Shown: positions 1 to 8,745 of the stretch, piece by piece
How the letters are laid out: every line of letters begins with the position of its first letter
Position numbering within the stretch: the stretch's first letter is position 1
Assembly: GCA_024220525.1 (NCBI GenBank)
Contig: JAMYWO010000028.1
Span: 91,904 to 103,817 of the forward strand
Source of the DNA: Cochliopodium minus
Taxonomy: Eukaryota > Discosea > Himatismenida > Cochliopodiidae
Direction: 5' to 3'
Length of the DNA stretch: 11,914 nucleotides
Translations under genes and position numbers: made by a program
Notes under the pieces: model-generated
What the model was told of the DNA's origin: nothing
The model's input: only the letters and a program-made list of their open reading frames with translations
Databases searched by the model: none

Positions 1-118
1 ATGGACTAAAAATAAAATTACCAAAGTTTTTGTTGTTTGAAATTTTGAAAAACACAAATTATTTTTGGATAAAATAATATATTAATAAAAAATAAAAATA
101 ATAAAATAATAAAATAAA

Positions 119-2933
119 ATGAAGACCTTTCCAAAGATATTCAACAAAAAATCTTTTCCTTTGAATATTAAACATTTTAAGGCCAATATCTATAACAATC
201 ATCTCAATATCCCATCCAAATATGGCCATAATAATTATTCTACACAACTAGATGGAAATGTTTCTACAAATATAGAAATAGATATTGTGAGACGCTCTAA
301 TTTATTCATCCCCACTCTATATGAGGCCCCATTGGAGGCAAGCACCTTATCTCATCAGCTCATGTTAAGGGCTGGTTTGATTAGGAAGACATCAGTGGGC
401 ATATATTCTCTTCTTCCTCTTGGAGTAAGATCATTGGAGAAATTGACAAAATTAGTTGATCAAATTATGAAAGAAAATGGTAAACAATCTAAATTCAGTA
501 TAAATATAAATAATAAATTATAATATTTCACTGAAAAAATTTAAAAAAAAATAAAAATTCAAATTAGAAATAGAATTAAGAGATCATTTCAATGATTTCT
601 TTTAAAGATTTTGAAAATTAAGGAATTTTGGTATGCAATTGAGTTTGATGTAATGAAAAAAATAGAATAAAAATTGTTAGTACAATATTGGAAAGATCAA
701 AAATGTTTTATCCTACTAATAATATTTAAACGAAATAACTAGTAGTAAATAATAAAAAAATCTGTTAATAAAAAAAATCTGTCAATCAATAAAAAATAAA
801 AGTATTATAAAAAAAAAAAAAATAAAAAACTAAATTACAAAAAAAAATTTAAATGAAAATTTTTTTAGGAGGACAAAAACTCTCAATGCCACTACTTTTG
901 TCATCTGATGTTTGGAAAAAATCAGGGAGATGGGAAAGCACAGGACCAGAGCTCATCAAGTTGAAAGATAGGAAAGGAGATGACTACTGTTTGGGTCCCA
1001 CTCATGAAGAACTCTTTACTGATCTTGTTGCTAGTAACATCACTTCTCACAAGCAATTACCTCTTTATTTATATCAAATTGGTAAAAAAAATTTATTCTT
1101 AAATTTATTCTTAAATTTTATTTTTTATTTTTTATTTTTTATTTTTATTTTTATTTTTTATTATTTTTTATTTTTAAACTTTATTTTGATTTTGATTTTT
1201 TTTATTTTTATTTTTATTTTTATTTTTTACTGTTTTTTCACTATTTTTTAAACTTAGGAATTAAATATAGAGACGAAATTAGACCTAGATTTGGTCTTAT
1301 GAGAGCAAGAGAATTTGTAATGAAAGACCTCTATTCTTTCGACGTAACGAAAGAAGATGCAATCAAGAGCTACTGGAAAATGTTCAACGCCTATGACAAA
1401 CTCTTCAAATTACTCAATGTCCCATTTGCTCCTGCTGGTATCGAAAAAAAAAAAAAATTTAAATTATTTTTAAATAAATTAATATTAAAAATAAATAGAA
1501 GCTGATACTGGAAACATTGGAGGTAAAAATTTTTTTTCATATTTAATAAATTTAAACTTTTTATTTATTCTTCATTCAAATTTTTAATTTAAAGGAAATT
1601 TGTCACATGAATTTCATATTTTGTCAGATGTTGGAGAAGATACATTGCTTTATTGCGAATCTTGTTCGTACACTTCCAATGTTGAAAAAGCAAAAAAACA
1701 CGTAGAAAACAATTTCTCCTCCGAAGAGGAAAATAAAGACAACAAAAAAAATATTTCCGATGCAAACAAAACAACTTCCGACAAAGTATTTTCAGAGTTG
1801 AAAAAGTTCCTCAACAACAATTTTAAAAATGAAGATCACAAAAAAGAATTGATGATCGACTTTGTCTCTTTTCTCGATCTCAAAAAAGAAAACGAAATTT
1901 CCTCCAACACCAAATCTTTTTCTCCCAAAAAAATTTTCGTTGTACTCCGTTCCAAACAAAGAGAAACTAATACTTTCAAGTTCAAACATCTCATTGATTT
2001 CCATCTTTTCAAAACCAATTCTTTCACTTTTGATCAGCTTTCTTCTTTTCTAAATTTCTCTGAAATTTATAATGGCAAAAATCCTGTTTTCTCTGAAAAT
2101 GTTTTGAATGATTCTCTTTTCATTGATTCTTCTTGTTACGAAAATTTTTCCAACGAATTTTCCTCCCTAAAAAATAATACTTCCTCTGTTGTTTCTTTGG
2201 GACATCATTATGGTGATTTCACTTTTACTAAGCATGGTGATAATTGTCCTAATTGCAAACATATTTTGAATGAAAAAAGAGGAATAGAAGTTGGTCAAGT
2301 CTTTTATTTGGTAAAAAAATATTTTTATTTTTAATTTTTAATTTTTGCTTTTTATTTCACATTTAATATTTTTTTTAAAAAATTTTTTAGGGAAAAAAAT
2401 ACTCATCTTCAATGGGAGCTCTTATTACTCATAAAGACGGGCAAAAAAAAGAAATTGAAATGGGGTGCTATGGTCTTGGAATGACTCGTATTTTAGCGGC
2501 CACCTGTCAAGTTTTATCGTAAAAGAAAAATAAATAATAAAAAGAGATAAAAAAAAAAAAATTAAAAAATTAAAGAGATGAGAATGGATTAGTTTGGCCT
2601 GAAAAAATATCTCCTTATAAAGCTGTTATCATTCCTGTTTCAAGCAAATCAGATGTAAAATTGTTCGAAGAAAGATCTGTGGATCTTGCCAAACTAATCG
2701 TATCACAACTTCCACATCTCAAAGATGAAATTGTTTTGGATGATAGATTTGATTCGTTTGGTTTCAAGTTGAAAGAAGCTTTACTTATTGGTTATCCTTA
2801 TATCATTATTGTTGGGAAAGATTCTGGTAATGGTTTGTTTGAGTTGAAAAAGAGAGAGATGCTTTCTCAAACTTCCCTTTTCACTCCTGAACAAATTGTC
2901 GATCATTTCAAACAAAACATTTCATATTTTTAA
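119..2933 (+). CDS. PARS2: Prolyl-tRNA synthetase, bacterial/mitochondrial type (7 exons)
   Basis: Charges tRNA-Pro with proline; probably acts in the mitochondrion. Exons: 119-479, 869-1081, 1258-1437, 1499-1522, 1595-2310, 2391-2518, 2576-2933, giving 659 aa. Intron phases are 1,1,1,1,0,2 and every junction restores a continuous class II ProRS. Landmarks: motif 1 region with SHQLMLRAG (residues 78-86); [11 protein letters not shown] (139-149); proline-binding TxE loop in GPTHEE (163-168); motif 2 [13 protein letters not shown] (195-207); ADTGNIGG (about 253-260); RGIEVGQVF before exon 6; motif 3 GLGMTR (526-531); anticodon-binding domain from about 550. Residues 1-44 are basic with no acidic residue, as in a mitochondrial presequence (inference). 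Between roughly 287 and 485 lies a weakly conserved insertion at the place of the bacterial editing (INS) domain, ending in a Cys-x-x-Cys. Human PARS2 lacks this domain, so this copy is closer in layout to bacterial ProS. The catalytic core looks intact. Confidence 0.95.
480..868 (+). other. Intron 1 of the prolyl-tRNA synthetase gene
   Basis: This is a 389-nt phase 1 intron, the longest in the window, with donor GTAAAC and acceptor TTTTTTAG. It is A-rich on the sense strand, unlike most other introns here. It contains a TACTAAT (714-720) that resembles a branch-point consensus but lies about 150 nt before the acceptor. An imperfect tandem pair of about 17 nt is found around 751-786. I see no gene or structured RNA inside it. 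Confidence 0.8.
751..786 (+). repeat. Short imperfect tandem repeat within intron 1
   Basis: Two adjacent copies of an A-run followed by TCTGTTAAT or TCTGTCAAT, about 17-19 nt each. This is probably slippage-derived low-complexity DNA; no function is implied. Confidence 0.55.
1082..1257 (+). other. T-rich intron 2 of the prolyl-tRNA synthetase gene
   Basis: A 176-nt intron with donor GTAAAA and acceptor CTTAG. From about 1100 to 1250 it is almost pure T with isolated A (TTTTTATTT units). Removing it joins YQI-G to [11 protein letters not shown], the exact family context of motif 2. The hydrophobic peptide it could encode in frame with exon 2 is an artefact of the T-rich composition. Confidence 0.9.
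1499..1522 (+). other. 24-nt microexon of the prolyl-tRNA synthetase gene
   Basis: Encodes only the conserved core of EADTGNIGG, flanked by introns of 61 nt (1438-1498) and 72 nt (1523-1594). The sequence belongs to the invariant ADTGxIGGxxSHEF block of bacterial-type ProRS, so the microexon must be included for a functional enzyme. Both flanking introns are phase 1, so skipping it would remove eight residues without shifting the frame. Confidence 0.9.
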
Positions 2934-3003
2934 AAACAAAACAAAAAAAAAAGATTTTAAAAAAGAAATTTAATTAAATTAAATAAAAATAAATTCAAAA
3001 TTG

Positions 3004-3275
3004 TTATTTATGATTCATTATTTTGCAAGGAATATCATCAAAAGATCCGCACCTACAAGTAGAATTTCCTACAAATACCCTACAAAAATAGAAATTGTTT
3101 CTACAACTTTTCAAACAACTTTCACAAACCTAAAACAAAAAATTTTAAAAAATTTTATTTTAATTGTAAAACAAATTTTTTTTTTTTTACAAAGTGTTTT
3201 AGCTTATCATGTGCAGAAAACAAAACCTGTCCGTAAAAAATCTTTTGTTCTCCTGTCACTTCCCTAGTACATTTT
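3004..3275 (-). other. UBR-box-like cysteine-rich domain (exons 8-9)
   Basis: After the MORN repeats the protein reads CTREVTGEQ..., then C-x2-C-x3-C in exon 9, a later CRCG, and a Cys seven residues on. Known UBR boxes begin with a CTxxxTG-like stretch, have C-x2-C-x3-CH-x2-H, then F-x-CDCG and another Cys. Here the H-x2-H pair is replaced by R and F, the middle Cys pair by S and H, and the Asp of CDCG by Arg. Zinc and N-degron binding may therefore be altered or lost. The intron at 3130-3190 splits the domain in phase 0. The assignment rests on pattern recognition only. Confidence 0.45.
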
Positions 3276-4708
3276 TGTTTTTTAAGAACTTCGACGATCA
3301 CAGGATTCAAACAATTAGGATAATTAACAGGTATTCCGTTCTTACTTTTCTCATCTTTTTTAAATTCCCCTTTAATCGTGAATCCATCGTGTTCACTAAA
3401 TTCCCCAAACCCACCAATCAAAGAATCATCTAAACAAATAATTTAAAAAAAAAATTAATATTAAAATATTTTCAAACTTAATAATCGTTACTTCGACCAT
3501 TAAATTGGCCAGAATAAGAATTTCCATTGCTCCATTTGTATACACCCTCATCAAAATTAGAAACCTTTCCGTCTTCCCATTTTTCTGTTAAAAAATAAAA
3601 TAAAAATATTATTTATAAAAAAAACAAGGACTGTATGTCCAAAATTAAATTTCTTTGTGAATTTTATCATAGATTAAAATTTAGTTTACAAAAAATAAAT
3701 TGAATTTTTTTTTATTTACCCGAAAAAAACTCTTCACCAGTTGAATAAAACTGTGTTCCCTTTCCATGTTTTTTATTATCAGAAAAAGAACCTATAAATC
3801 TGATTGTATTTGTTAATTAATAAAAAAAAAATTTTTTAGTTTTATTTTTTTGCTTTGATCCAGATGGATATGTTAATGTTCCTTCCCCTTCTCTTTTCCC
3901 ATCTTTCCATTCTCCAGAATATTCCGATCCATCTTTCCATATCATCTTCCCATGACCTTCTATCTTTCCCTCTGACATATCACCATTATATTCTCCCAAA
4001 TCATAATATCTTAATATCTTTCCATGAGGCTTCCCATCTGTAAAGTAAAAATATAAAGGGAAGAATCGAATGAAAATTCAAAAATAAGTATTTTCATTGA
4101 TTAAAAAATTTACTTTGAAAATATCCTTCCATGCTTATAATGTAATTTGGATTGATATGATTACCTATATTCTTTAATATTCTTCCGTATCCATGCAATT
4201 TTGCTATAATGAAAATTTTTAATAATCTATTTTGGAATGGGAAAAATTTTATTCTCTCACAATTTTTGAATTCCCCAATGAATACATTAGAATAAGCTAT
4301 ATAAGTCCCATATCCAGTAAAATTATTAATTCCTTTTTTTTATAAATAATTAATATTTAATATTTCAGACTTTTTCTTCCAATTTCTTACCTAGTAGATT
4401 TATATTCTTTTGACATCTTGCAACCCATTTCCAATTCCTTTCAGCTGGTTTGAAAAATGTGTATACCAAAGGATCACAACAGTACTTTACATGTTTCTCC
4501 CAAAAATGATCATTTACACTCAATTTTGAAAATGATTTACAACCTAGATAAAAAAAAATAATAATTTTTCATTTGATTTTTTTATATTTTTATTTTTCAT
4601 TTTACATTGGAATAGTGAGAATAAAGTCTTTAAATCCAACCTTGATAATATTTGATATTGTGACAAAAGTTTTGGCAATTTGTTTATTTCAAATTTATTC
4701 TCCATCAT
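3004..4708 (-). CDS. F-box / MORN-repeat protein with C-terminal UBR-like Cys-rich segment (9 exons)
   Basis: Probable substrate adaptor of an SCF-type ubiquitin ligase. Exons in transcription order: 4708-4606, 4543-4391, 4332-4261, 4203-4114, 4037-3854, 3799-3720, 3584-3492, 3430-3191, 3129-3004, giving about 379 aa. Residues about 11-50 form an F-box (LPKLLSQYQILSRLDLKTLF, then CCKSFSKL and HFWEKHV). Residues about 86-285 hold roughly seven MORN units, for example GEYNGDMSEGKIEGHGK, YSGEWKDGKREGEGTLTY and FIGSFSDNKKHGKGT. The C-terminus (about 309-379) begins CTREVTGEQ and continues with CESCLKSC, CRCG and a final Cys, matching the spacing of a UBR box but lacking its usual histidines. The start is the first ATG of ATGATG, directly before the F-box. 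Oddities: intron 5 is GC-AG, and the exon 7/exon 8 junction is out of frame by one base (see separate entry). The tail faces the synthetase gene 70 nt away. F-box and MORN calls are strong; the UBR call is tentative. Confidence 0.85.
3415..3430 (-). other. Apparent 1-nt frameshift at the exon 7/8 junction of the F-box/MORN gene
   Basis: Exon 7 ends in phase 1 (CGA A|GTAACG at 3492/3491). Exon 8 opens after TTTAG at 3430 but its MORN reading frame is phase 0 there. Joined as written, translation hits TAG within about 12 codons. Removing one T from the TTTT run (plus-strand AAAA at 3420-3423) would give GRNDSLIGGFGEF, a natural MORN continuation. A homopolymer sequencing error, a true disabling mutation or an unseen splice choice could explain it. 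Confidence 0.65.
3800..3853 (-). other. Putative GC-AG intron
   Basis: Between MORN units PSGS and FIGSF no GT donor fits. A donor AAA|GCAAAA at 3854/3853 joined to acceptor ATCAG|A at 3800/3799 gives a 54-nt phase 2 intron and restores PSGSKFIGSFSDNKKHGKG, a perfect MORN continuation. GC-AG introns are a known minor class of U2-type introns; here it is the only one among about 30. Confidence 0.75.
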
Positions 4709-5421
4709 CTAAAATGTTATTTAACTCCTAAAAATGAAAAAAAAGTTCACAAAATTCAGAAAAGATTTTGATATGAAAATAAATGCTTTTACGATTAAAT
4801 ATTGAAAGTAATTTTTTTATTTTTTGAGAAATTTTTATAATTTTTTAAGATCTACGGGTTTTAGTCAATTTAAAATTTTTTTTTTTAGTTTTCACACAAT
4901 TAAATTTGATTTCAAAAATGGAATTTTTTATTTTGCTTTTTACTTTTTTGAAATCCTTTTTTTCTAATGATAGTTTACTAAGTTTTTGAAATAATAAATG
5001 ACTGAATGGTTTTTACTATGTTTAAATCTTTGTGTTTGAATGAAATAAGTTATTTTTTTTTTATTTTTTTTTTCAATTGAATCCCTTTTTATATTCAACC
5101 CACTGTTTTAAAACATAAGAACTATTCCCATTTCAAATTTTTTTTTAAATGGCCTTTCTATTTTTTCAACATTTTAAAGAAGCAATTTGCTGAAAATCTA
5201 AAATTTATTTTAAAGATCCTGCTCTTTCAAAAATTATAATCTGAAATTTGTTTTTTTATTTTAAGTGAAAAAGGTATAAAATTATTATAATATCTTTTAG
5301 AAATTTAGAATATTGACACAAAACAAGACAAATAAAAGGAAATTAATTCAAGTTTGATTTAAAGCCTTCAATTTTGAATGGATGGATAAGATGGGGAAAA
5401 AAATAAGAATGAGGAACATTT
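4709..5421. other. Intergenic spacer, about 710 nt
   Basis: Lies between the 5' end of the F-box/MORN gene and the 3' end of the coiled-coil gene, both on the minus strand. It should hold the promoter and 5' UTR of the former and the 3' UTR of the latter. It is T-rich on the plus strand with many T runs and has no ORF with coding character. I see no tRNA, repeat unit or conserved promoter box. Confidence 0.7.
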
Positions 5422-8400
5422 TTAAAACATTTTTAATTCTTTCTCTTTCTTCAAATTATTATTCTCAATTGAAAGTTTTGAAATTTGCTCCCCAAGAGTA
5501 ATCATATCATTCTAAAATTTTTTTTTTGTTTGATAAATAAAAGAGTAATCAAATGAAAAAAAAATAAAATAAAATAAATAAATTTTTTTTTTTTTTTTTT
5601 ACTTGAAGCTGCATATTCTTTGATAAAGTATCCTCCAAAATGATTCCAAGTTTGTCAATTACTTCAATGGAAGGAGTTTTGCCATTATCGCCATTTTTTT
5701 TCACAGTGGAATGAGTATTTCGGCTCAAAATCTTAAGATTGGGTATCTAAAAGCAAAAATGAATAAAAAAAATGATAATTCTTAGAAAACAAAAAAAAAA
5801 ATTGGTACTTGTTCTTGTAACAAACGAGTTTTGTTCTCTAATTGTTCCACCAGAGACAAAATCCTTTCTTTCATGTCAAATTTTAATTGTTGAAGAGAAG
5901 CAACCTTGTGGATCAAGTTGTCATTGTCTTCCATTAACTGTTTGTAGGAGTGGTTGAAAGTTTGTTCTTGTTCCTCACGGCTCATTGGCTGAGAAGAAAA
6001 CTTGGGAGGACTATTTTGCTTTATTTCTCCGCTACCATTGTTGTTGTTATGATTAAAGTTGTTGTTATCAGTTCCCATTGAAAGAATTGATCTGTGTGAT
6101 TCTCTTAGTTGACTTTGAAGTTCTTTTATCTTTTTTTTTTCAAAAAAAAAATTTTAAAAAATTTAAATTAAAAATAAAAATAAAAATTTAATTTTACAAG
6201 AGCTTTTTGTTTCTTTTCCACTATTTGCCTCTCTATATTAATGTCGGAAATTTTGGTTTCACATTCTTTTATGTAGTTATCTTTCTCTACAATTTCAAAT
6301 TTAAAGTTCTCGTTCAACTCAACATTTTCTTTTTCTTTGAGTTCCAAAAGTTCCTCTTTTTCTAACAACTTTTAAAATAAAATTAAATATTAAAAAAATA
6401 AAATTTTAAATAAAAAATAGAAAAGAAAAAATAAAAATAAAAAACAAAATTAAGAAATAATCTATATAAATTTAAAGTTATTACTTTTTCTTTTGTTGTA
6501 TTGATTATTTCATTTAAACAGTAAATTTGTTCTTCCAAATTGATTTTTTGGGATTTGAGGTTTTCGATCTGAGAATGAAAATCAAAAGAAGTCTGCTCAA
6601 ATTTGTTCTGCAAGTCCAAGAGCTGCTCCTTCGTGATCTTTTCGCTTTGCTGCAACTTTTTGTTTTCTTCTTGAAGTTTTGTTTTGTCTTCTTTCAAAGA
6701 ATCGTAGTTTTCTTTTGTTTCAGTGTGTGTTTCATGCAGTGTATTGAACTTTTCCTCTATTCCCTTCAAATTGTTTTTTTGTTCAGAGTAAGCATTCATT
6801 TGGAGGTTGTACTTGTCTTGCATAGAATTTAAGTCACTTTTAAATTTCTTTTTGAAGAATGTTTGATTAAAAAAAAATTAAAAAAAAAAATCATTTATAA
6901 AAATAATTGAATAATTTGTGAAATAACTTATAGGAATTATTTTACTTCCAATTGTTGATTTAATTGATTTATTTTATCTTGAAGATCATTTTTTTCTTGA
7001 TTGTTTTTTATGTTTGTTTGTTGAGAGTTGGAAAGCGATATATGCATCTGCTCGATCTTCTTTTCTTTCTCTTGGAGCTCGTGGGCATACCCGTCACATG
7101 TCTCTTTGAGTTTTTTCATTTGAGTGGTCTTCAACTGGTTCAAATCTTTCAGATCTTGAATTTGTTTTTGATGTTTTTCTAATTCTTTCGAGTTATTTTG
7201 TGTTGAGGTTTGTAATTTATTTATTAAATTTTCATTTCCTTTGAAAAATTTTTTTTTTTAATTGATTAAATGTATGAATATTATTGAAAAAATATAAAAA
7301 ATTATTTTTTAAATTTTTTTTTAAATGACAACAAAATATGACAATAATTTTATTTTTGAAAAAATTTTTTTTTTACCTTTCAACTTTTCTTCACTTTGTT
7401 GTTTGTAAGATAAAAATTGTTTTTTAATGATGTCTATCTCAGAATCTCTTTGAGAAATCCCGCTAAGATATTTCTGTCTCTCTTGGCTGAACTCCTCTGC
7501 CTGCTGTTCCAATTTCTTTTTGAGTTGCTCCAATTCTTCTGTTTGAAAAATGAGAGAAGAGGAAAAGTCTATCTTTTCTATGTTGGAGAGATTGAGTGAG
7601 TTGGATGTGTCCATGTTAGTGGTGATGTCTTGGCTTGAAAGGTTTTGGGAGGTATCTTTTTTGAGTGTGTCGCTCAAAGGATGAAATATTTCATCGGATG
7701 TAGTATTATCTTGTTTTTGAAATATTAAAAAATAAATATTGATACTTAGATATGTCCAAAATTTTTAACTTTTTTGGATATTAATTATAAGAAACAGATT
7801 TTGAACCTTTGTAAAATTTTTAACAATGAAATTAATTTCAATCAGTCAAAAATTAATAAATTGATTATTATTGTTGATTTCAGAGGTAAAGTTTGAGATG
7901 AAAAGAATGATATAAATTGATAACTTTATGGAATGAAGGATATAAGCTATATATAAAAGATATATTATTTATACCTTCTTTTCTGCTGAGATTATTCAAA
8001 CTGTTTGATAATATCTCGTTTTTTCTTATCAATTGTTGATTAATCTTCTTCATTTCCTCCATTTTCTTATTTTGATTATGATTATCTTCTGTTGAAAGTG
8101 ATAATGACTGTTTTAACGTTTGAACTTGTTTATATATATTTTCAAATTCTTTTTTCTCTTTGCTATTTATGATTATTTCTATGTATTACAAATCAAAAGA
8201 GGATGAATAAAGTACATAATAGGAAAATAAATGATAATGGCTTTTATATGAAAATTATTTTTAACTGAATTAAAATTATTTTGAATAAAAAATGTGATTT
8301 ATACGTTTAGCTTGTTCGAGTTGTTGTGATGTCACATTATATTTCTTCTTTATATTCATCAATTCTAAATCATAAAATAAAGGATGATTATTAAATAAAT

Positions 8401-8558
8401 ACGTGTGATGTTATATTTTGATTATTATTTTAACCTATTTCCATCTTTTTGTTTGATGATTCGAGTGAATATTTTTCATTTTTCAAATTTAACAATTCAC
8501 TCTGGATGGATTTGAATTCGTTCATCTTCAATACCACTGATTCTTCTTGTGTAGACAT
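5422..8558 (-). CDS. Large coiled-coil protein, golgin/scaffold-like (10 exons)
   Basis: Exons in transcription order: 8558-8435, 8364-8305, 8178-7975, 7709-7377, 7238-6946, 6847-6485, 6368-6198, 6129-5809, 5746-5603, 5511-5422. The total is 2103 nt, 700 aa, with consistent phases (introns 1-4 phase 1, introns 5-9 phase 0). It begins MSTQEESVVLKMNEF and is rich in E, K, Q, N and L with heptad-like hydrophobic spacing through most of its length. Breaks occur around 130-175 (Ser/Thr/Asp-rich, SSQDITTNMDTSNSLNLSN) and around 525-560 (Asn-rich NNNFNHNNNN, then GSGEIKQNSPPKF). The C-terminal 150 residues form a second coil that ends shortly after VIDKLGIILEDTL and ITLGEQISKL. There is no signal peptide, membrane segment or catalytic motif. 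It is probably a cytoplasmic tether or scaffold; the closing coil resembles those of Golgi and endosome coiled-coil proteins in character only, so no orthologue is claimed. Confidence 0.85.
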
Positions 8559-8745
8559 GATTATCAATTAATTGTTGATTAAAGAAATAAGGATGAATCT
8601 ATCTTCAAAATTTTTTTTATTTTTTATTTGAATTTATATTTCACTGTTTCGTGTATTTATAAAAATAATTCTTTTGAATTTTCCTTTTTTCAAATAAAAA
8701 TTTTATGAATGTTTGATGAATTAGATACAAATGTTGATGAAAGAT
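8559..8745. other. Short intergenic spacer between genes 3 and 4
   Basis: This 187-nt AT-rich spacer separates two tandem minus-strand genes. It must include the 3' end of the upstream 575-aa gene and the promoter of the coiled-coil gene. No distinct motif was recognised, which suggests compact regulation. Confidence 0.6.

Noticed and set aside
1-118. Possible coding start at the first base (ATGGACTAA)
   Set aside because: It stops after two codons; the segment is an AT-rich leader with no recognisable promoter box.
711-720. TACTAAT as a yeast-like branch point in intron 1
   Set aside because: It is about 150 nt from the acceptor and such words arise often by chance in AT-rich DNA; no consensus was seen in other introns.
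1082-1251. A hydrophobic C-terminal extension after YQIG on the synthetase exon
   Set aside because: Intron 2 read-through; splicing restores the family motif [12 protein letters not shown].
1589-2053. Several overlapping ORFs on both strands within exon 5 of the synthetase
   Set aside because: They are shadows of a long real exon with no family signal of their own.
3001-4043. Plus-strand ORFs across the F-box/MORN gene
   Set aside because: Antisense to exons with clear MORN content; low-complexity peptides without domains.
4709-5421. Hidden tRNA or small RNA gene in the largest spacer
   Set aside because: No GC-richer island, cloverleaf or A/B box pattern was found; only T-rich tracts.
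6527-7182. Plus-strand Phe/Leu-rich ORFs across the coiled-coil gene
   Set aside because: They are the antisense of Lys/Glu/Gln-rich codons (TTT, CTT, TTC, TTG), a usual artefact.
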